From the NCBI GenBank assembly GCA_049324235.1, contig JBMOLJ010000023.1:1-17934 (forward strand): 17,934 bases of DNA, read 5' to 3'. This document shows positions 14,412-17,934 of this stretch, piece after piece. The notes beneath the pieces were generated by a model. It was not told where the DNA came from and did not search any database. It worked only from the letters and a program-made list of their open reading frames with translations. Within the stretch, counting starts at the first letter, position 1, and each line of letters begins with the position of its first letter. Made by a program: the position numbers and the translations under genes. Source of the stretch: UBA1431 sp049324235. Its GTDB lineage: Bacteria > Bacillota > Clostridia > Christensenellales > UBA1431.

Positions 14412-14459
14412 ATGAAAGAGCGGCACAGCACCTTGAAAACTTTTATAAGGAGATCACGA

Positions 14460-14666
14460 ATGACCAACAACAAAACATCATACGATCAACTCCCTCTTAT
14501 GCTGAATGCGGACACACTGGCAAAAACACTCGGCATCTCCCGAGCAGGGGCATATGGACTGATGCACGCCAAGGACTTCCCCACCCTTCGGATCGGAAAA
14601 CGCATGATCGTTAGCAAGGAGCAATTCATCAAATGGATTGAAAGCAACAGCGGTGAAGCTTTATGA
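14460..14666 (+). CDS. Excisionase-like helix-turn-helix protein
   Basis: A 68-aa protein with a MerR/excisionase-type winged helix: LNADTLAKTLGISRAGAYGLMHAKDFPTLRIGKRMIVSKEQFIKWIE, the pattern of the HTH_17 family (a helix-turn-helix, a wing with a conserved R-I-G-x-R and a final W). On integrative elements such proteins act as excision directionality factors or transcription regulators. The start at 14460 has AAGGAGA 6 bases upstream. An in-frame ATG at 14412 would add 16 basic residues, with AGGAGG only 3 bases away, and is less likely. The stop overlaps the next start (ATGA), so the two are translationally coupled. Confidence 0.85.
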   Translation: MTNNKTSYDQLPLMLNADTLAKTLGISRAGAYGLMHAKDFPTLRIGKRMIVSKEQFIKWIESNSGEAL

Positions 14667-15313
14667 GCAACGAAAAGCAACTTCTAAAAACGATTGATGC
14701 CGAAACACTGCTATCCATTCCTCTAGAGCCCGTCCGCTTCATTGTGGACCGGCTGCTCCCTTCGGGGCTGCACCTTTTGGGCGGCAGCCCTAAGGTGGGA
14801 AAGGGCTGGCTTATGCTATGGCTGGGTTTGAAAGTCGCAATTGGTCAGCCACTATGGGAGTTTCCGACTCGCCGATGCGGTCTGACACTTCAGTTTCAGA
14901 ATTGTGTGTGGCGCTGTATTGCCTGTCAAAAACCAGAGGAAATCGCCGGGCGGGAAATCCCTGATTTCCTTTTTCGGCTGGTAGACTTCATATCTCAGCT
15001 TGGTGAATGGAACGGCTGTGCTTCAGAACTGTTAGCCGAAATGGACGACCAGGAAACACCTGCCAACACCGTAACCAAACTTCTCAACCAGTTTCATAGC
15101 ACCATATTGGCGGAAAACGGTATCACCTACGAATACAAGCGAACGGGCAAAGGGCGCTCAATCCGCTTAATAAAAGGTGACGGTTATGACAGTTGTGACA
15201 GCAATATCCCTACCGGGAAAGAACCGTCACTGCCGTCACCAACTGTCACCAGAGTGGCAGTTGAGCGGGGTGTCGGGGTGTCCCCGACCACACACCTTGC
15301 TTGCAAGGTATAG
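14663..15313 (+). pseudogene. AAA_25/RepA-like ATPase with central domain deleted
   Basis: The 216-aa reading frame joins the two ends of a larger ATPase. Residues 1-73 match the family start (IPLEPVRFIVDRLLPSGLHLLGGSPKVGKGW), including a Walker A loop in which the Ser/Thr after the lysine is Gly48. From about residue 76 the sequence (QFQNCVWRC ... IPDFLFRLVDFISQL ... ASELLAEM) matches the usual C-terminal region of the same family. The Walker B strand, sensor residues and the 100-plus residues between are missing. The junction near base 14882 keeps the frame. The product should not hydrolyse ATP. The last residues run into hairpins at 15272 and 15295. The full-length comparison is recalled, not searched. 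Confidence 0.65.
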
Positions 15314-15451
15314 TGTGTTACACCGCTATGGGTTTGTGGCGATTCGGGTATCTGCGGCGGGAATTCAGTACAGCCGAATCGCCTCAAAAATATGGATGAT
15401 GCGCGGCGGCCAAGCCGTGCGTCATCCGGCAATCATAAAAAACCCATGCGG
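15272..15451. other. Multi-hairpin region, candidate transfer origin or structured RNA
   Basis: Stem-loops: GTCGGGG/CCCCGAC (15272-15288); CCTTGC/GCAAGG (15295-15308); GGCGATTCGG (15338-15347) with CCGAATCGCC (15374-15383), extended by GTA-CTG/CAGTAC; and GGATGATGCGCGGC (15394-15407) with GCCGTGCGTCATCC (15414-15427) using two wobble pairs. An outer stem CCGC-ATGGGTTT (15323-15335) with AAACCCATGCGG (15440-15451) encloses the last two, giving a three-way junction. Lying between ATPase and relaxase genes and next to the plus-strand GGTATAGTGTGTTA, it is a good candidate oriT. A non-coding RNA is also possible. Confidence 0.5.
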
Positions 15452-15512
15452 TGTTCTGGAAAAGAGATACCAGCCGATACCTGCAAAGGTTTTTCAAGTA
15501 GGAATTGATGAA

Positions 15513-15583
15513 ATGATGCAGAAAAATGGGCATAACAAAACACACCGGCCGAAAAGGATCCGATGGAAAAAGATTGTCCAAAT
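15513..15583 (+). pseudogene. Short open frame cut by the IS110 insertion, possibly a mobilization gene start
   Basis: ATG 15513 follows TAGGA by 9 bases. It opens a strongly basic peptide (MMQKNGHNKTHRPKRIRWKK) that would run straight into the IS110 element. Small relaxosome proteins of the MobC type often start with such basic residues and lie just before the relaxase, but the remaining stretch is too short to assign. The 3' limit given is where the transposase coding sequence ends, not a measured junction. Confidence 0.25.
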
Positions 15584-16782
15584 TTATATGGAATCCAATT
15601 CCATCACTCTTGCGTAGTAAATTCTGAGGAACTTATTTAGTCCGGCGATTTTAGCCAGTTTCTTTGCTTTGCCCTCTGCAAGCTTTTTGCATATATAATC
15701 ATATACAGCTGTATCTGTTGATGGTTTTGCTCTTCCGATGGCGGTCATGATTTGAAACCCGATTTTACGCAATTTAGGCGAACCTCTTTTTGAAATTCTG
15801 CGGTTTGTTGCCGCGAATGCTCCCGATTGGTAAGCGGGAGCACAATTCCCGCATAAGCAACTAAAGCGCTGCCACTATGGAAACGTCTAACATCACCGAT
15901 TTCAGCAATAACAAGAGGTGCTAAGGTTGCGCCAACGCCCGGCATAGCTAATATCAACTCATATTCTTTTAATTGCTTTGCTAAATCGCGCATCTGTATT
16001 AAAATGAGGCTTAGGATTCTGTCTGTTTCCAGAAGAATTCGTGTAGCTTCCTGTACAAGCATTTTGGTCGATGGTGTATTGGAAGACAGAGTTGGGATGC
16101 CATTTTGAGCCAGAGCATAAATTTGATGTGCTTTGTTCTCATTACCACGGTATCCCTTCTTTGTTGCCCATTTGCAATAATCCGCTATAAAACGATTTTC
16201 GCTCATTTGCGTGATATTATCGTAGTGCCAGTATCTCTGCACAATGTAACAAAGCTTGCTTTGCTGGGGCAAATCCGTTTTGCTCATGGACAACGATTTG
16301 ATGCCCGGCATGGTTTTTTCTAACAGAACCGATAAGTTGTTTTTTTCTCTTATATGCAATGCCATATAGTGAGAATATTGCCGACTGAGTGTACGCAGCT
16401 CCTCGTAAATAGCTTCTGTTGGCATATAGTCAGTAAGATGATACCAATTATCTATACCGAAATTTGCGATTCTAATGGCATCGATCTTATCTGTTTTAGA
16501 CTTGCGCAATGAAAGGTCGGCATACTTCTTCATGGTTAACGGATTCACGACACAAACAAAAAAGTTGCGTTCTTTGAGATGTGTTAAAACTGGGTAATGG
16601 TAGATCCCTGTGGATTCCATTATCACCCGGATATCGTCCTGAACGCCAATCTGTGCAGCAAGTTCATCCAGCCCACTTTTTGTATGCAAAACCTCAAACG
16701 GAGCTTTTATAACTTCGCCATACGGTTTCAAAATGCATACGGTACTCTTACCTTTGGAAACATCAATTCCAACACTAATCAA
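15584..16782 (-). pseudogene. IS110-family transposase, frameshifted
   Basis: The gene starts with TTG at 16782, 8 bases after GAGGT. The N-terminal RuvC-like domain has the DEDD set: D7 (GIDVSKG), E56 (MESTGIY), D98 and D101 (SKTDKIDA). The middle is helical, and the C-terminal Transposase_20 part shows LAMPGVGATLAPLVIAEIGD followed by FHSGSALVAYAGI. After Ile313 (near 15843) the frame is lost: the original frame closes at 15745, while the expected continuation APAYQSGAFAATNRRISKRG and then LRKIGFQIMTAI reads in the other frame down to 15584. One missing base (GAT read as GT) explains it. The conserved serine motif PAYQSG lies after the break, so the first frame alone should be inactive. Programmed frameshifting is not known for this family; a sequencing error is possible. 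Confidence 0.88.
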
Positions 16783-16795
16783 TACGTTTCACCTC

Positions 16796-17028
16796 GCTAA
16801 AATTTTTGTAATGCTCCATCTGCGCTTATTACAATTCATTTTGGTTCGTGACACGAAAGCCCTGACGGGTTTCAACCTGCTTAACCGAATGCTGATAATA
16901 AGTGGATGGTCGGCAGTTTCGGCTGCGGATGCAAAATCCAAAAGAAAATACGCCATTCCATTACCCACTTATTATAAGTAATGAAGCGCAGACTTCCAAT
17001 CCGATTAAGAATTGGTTTTTGCGCTTCT
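16796..17028 (-). ncRNA. Predicted bridge RNA leader of the IS110 element
   Basis: IS110-subgroup elements express from the non-coding end upstream of the transposase an RNA that binds target and donor DNA. Read on the minus strand this region folds into three blocks: a 5' stem GAAGCGCA/TGCGCTTC (17027-17020 with 16990-16983) containing CCAAT/ATTGG; a long loop closed by ATAATAAGTGG/CCACTTATTAT (16975-16965 with 16905-16895), about 59 bases inside; and a third stem-loop with TTCGT-GTC-ACGAA and GGTT/GAACC. That is the stem plus two-loop plan of known bridge RNAs. The target and donor guides were not deduced. Confidence 0.5.
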
Positions 17029-17701
17029 ACTGTACCAAAAACAAAGAGAATACTTTATGCGGGCGGTACGGTTCATTCAGGAGGAGGTTGGCGAAGACAA
17101 TGTGTTTGCCGCCACGGTACACATGGATGAGAAAACACCGCACATGCACATCTGTTTTACACCGATTACACCGGATAGAAAGCTGTCTGCGAAGACCGTC
17201 CTGGGCAATCAGAAAAAGCTGTCCGAATGGCAGACCAAATTCCATGAATATATGTCGTCGCGCTGGAACGAACTGGAACGCGGTGTAAGCGCCATCGAGA
17301 GCCACCGTATGCATGTCCCTGTATGGCTCTATAAGAAGGCTCAGAGGCTGGATACACAGTTTCAGGAAGTCCAACAGGCGTTATCTGACATCACATTCCT
17401 TAATGCAGGGAAAAAGCGGGATGAAGCTATTACCCTACTGAAAAAATGGATACCCGAAGCCGAGAGATTCACTGCACAGGCGAAAAATACACAAGGGTAT
17501 ATCAATAAACTCGAACTTGATAATCTGTCTCTGAAGGGGGAATTAAGAGCTAAGGACGAAAAGATCAACGAAGCCTGGGATAAAGCATATCAGTTCAAAA
17601 AGGTAGCCGACAGGCAACAGAGGTTACTGGACAAGGTCCCGAAAGAGGTGTTCGAGCGGATCGAGGGTGTGAAAGCCAAGACACAGGAACGACGACGGTA
17701 A
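17028..17701 (+). pseudogene. MobV-type relaxase (Pre/Mob), N-terminus missing
   Basis: Relaxases nick the transfer origin and start conjugative transfer. The remaining open frame, about 220 aa, holds the MobV metal motif HMDEKTPHMHICFTPI followed by RKLSAKTVLGNQKKLSEWQTKFHEYM and LERGVSAIESHRMHVPVWLYKKA, all typical of the Mob_Pre family, and a C-terminal coiled-coil-rich tail with DNLSLKGELRAKDEKI. The expected first 90 or so residues, including the motif near the N-terminus, are absent: the frame is closed by a TAA at 17006-17008 inside the IS110 leader, and no matching sequence is found on the other side of the IS. So the gene is a 3' fragment, probably from the insertion plus a deletion. 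The only possible starts (TTG 17012, ATG 17057) lack a good ribosome site. Confidence 0.85.
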
Positions 17702-17711
17702 GCGGGGTTAG

Positions 17712-17747
17712 TCAGCAGTATATGCTCAATTGAGCATATACTGCTGA
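17712..17747. repeat. Perfect 36-bp palindrome after the relaxase fragment
   Basis: The half TCAGCAGTATATGCTCAA (17712-17729) is followed directly by its exact reverse complement to 17747, with no loop. It lies 10 bp after the relaxase stop and just before a TTGACG-containing region. No T run follows on either side, so it is more like an operator or cruciform-forming site than a normal terminator, though terminator use cannot be excluded. Confidence 0.9.
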
Positions 17748-17753
17748 TAAGTG

Positions 17754-17782
17754 TTGACGATCTATATATAATATGATATATC
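17754..17782 (+). promoter_or_regulatory. Possible promoter of the gene starting at 17896
   Basis: TTGACG (17754-17759) is followed after 17 bp by TATATC (17777-17782) in a very A/T-rich stretch with several TATA-like hexamers, so the exact -10 is unclear. It lies 7 bp after the palindrome, which could therefore control it. Confidence 0.4.
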
Positions 17783-17895
17783 AAGTATTATATAGTAAAA
17801 GAAAGTTTAATACATCCATAAAAACGCGAGATCTGTGAAATACTCAAAGTATGTATATGAATCAACATATCGCTACTACCGTAAGGAGGATGAGA

Positions 17896-17934
17896 ATGAA
17901 AAAAGAAAGATCATTTACAGTCATAGGAGTCGTT
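17896..17934 (+). CDS. Start of an unidentified gene, cut by the window end
   Basis: ATG 17896 has a strong TAAGGAGG (17882-17889) 6 bases upstream; an ATG at 17890 is too close to that site and out of frame. Thirteen codons are visible, MKKERSFTVIGVV, a basic start followed by hydrophobic residues that could open a signal peptide or membrane helix. No family can be named. Confidence 0.6.
   Translation, partial: MKKERSFTVIGVV

Larger units (their letters stand above)
15545..17028 (-). mobile_element. IS110-family insertion sequence
   Basis: A DEDD transposase on the minus strand with a non-coding leader of about 245 bp on its upstream side and little sequence after its stop is the layout of the IS110 subgroup. 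These elements lack terminal inverted repeats, so ends are approximate: the upstream end is put beside the hairpin at 16983-17027, because relaxase sequence begins just beyond it; the other end lies a short way past 15584. Confidence 0.6.
11445..17934. mobile_element. Integrated mobilizable element, left portion
   Basis: Gene content between the tRNA and the window end is that of an integrative and mobilizable element: tyrosine integrase, small RHH regulator, DUF6076-like protein, excisionase-like HTH protein, ATPase remnant, hairpin-rich possible transfer origin, and MobV relaxase remnant, with an IS110 insertion inside. Left border is inferred from the tRNA. The right border is not in the window. 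No type IV secretion genes are visible in this part, so self-transfer cannot be judged. Confidence 0.75.

Noticed and set aside
15177..15617. 146-aa open frame overlapping the ATPase remnant and the hairpin block
   Set aside because: It reads through perfect stem-loops and into the IS; only its last part, from 15513, has a plausible start, and that is listed separately with low confidence.
15745..15860. Programmed frameshift in the IS110 transposase
   Set aside because: No slippery run with a following structure is evident at the break, a single missing base restores the expected protein, and the family is not known to use frameshifting.

Overview
The window reads as a chromosomal segment of a spore-forming, low-to-mid GC member of the Clostridia. 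The strongest reasons are a full-length spoIVA, the gene run DUF512 radical SAM protein - der - plsY - spoIVA, Gram-positive Shine-Dalgarno sites (AGGAGG/GAGGT) and PhoP-type direct-repeat boxes in front of the phosphate transport genes. No species can be named from sequence reading alone.

Layout. (1) Bases 1-4834 hold a high-affinity phosphate uptake locus, pstS then pstC-pstA-pstB-phoU, all on the + strand. pstS is a separate transcription unit closed by a strong terminator. Both pstS and pstC have their own Pho box of four TTAACA-like hexamers every 11 bp, ending 9 bp before a -10 hexamer. PstB carries an unusual N-terminal extension encoded by a 12-bp tandem repeat. (2) Bases 4835-10704 are a housekeeping and sporulation block: a small membrane protein, a PDZ/radical SAM/DUF512 protein, the ribosome-assembly GTPase Der, the acyltransferase PlsY, then SpoIVA behind a candidate sigma-E promoter. 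gpsA, often found beside plsY and spoIVA, is absent here. (3) Bases 10705-11367 have no convincing gene but several strong hairpins, including two CGGCTTYAGCCG palindromes that recall IS200/IS605-type ends, and two further terminator-like inverted repeats. (4) A tRNA-Pro(GGG) with a near-consensus promoter and terminator lies at 11368-11444.

(5) From about 11445 to the window end is a mobile element that appears to be integrated at the tRNA 3' end. On the minus strand it carries DUF6076-like protein, a 56-aa ribbon-helix-helix protein (TTG start) and a tyrosine integrase. On the plus strand it carries an excisionase-like HTH protein, an ATPase gene that has lost its central domain, a hairpin-rich stretch that may be oriT, an IS110-family insertion with a frameshifted transposase and a bridge-RNA-like leader, and the 3' part of a MobV relaxase. 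The relaxase and ATPase damage suggests a decaying integrative and mobilizable element, although its integrase and regulatory genes look intact. The right end of the element lies outside the window.

The most distinctive local systems are the paired Pho boxes, the three TGTCNGACA sites around the promoter and start of the small RHH gene (a likely self-regulating switch over the integrase side), the multi-hairpin block at 15272-15451, and the IS110 leader RNA.
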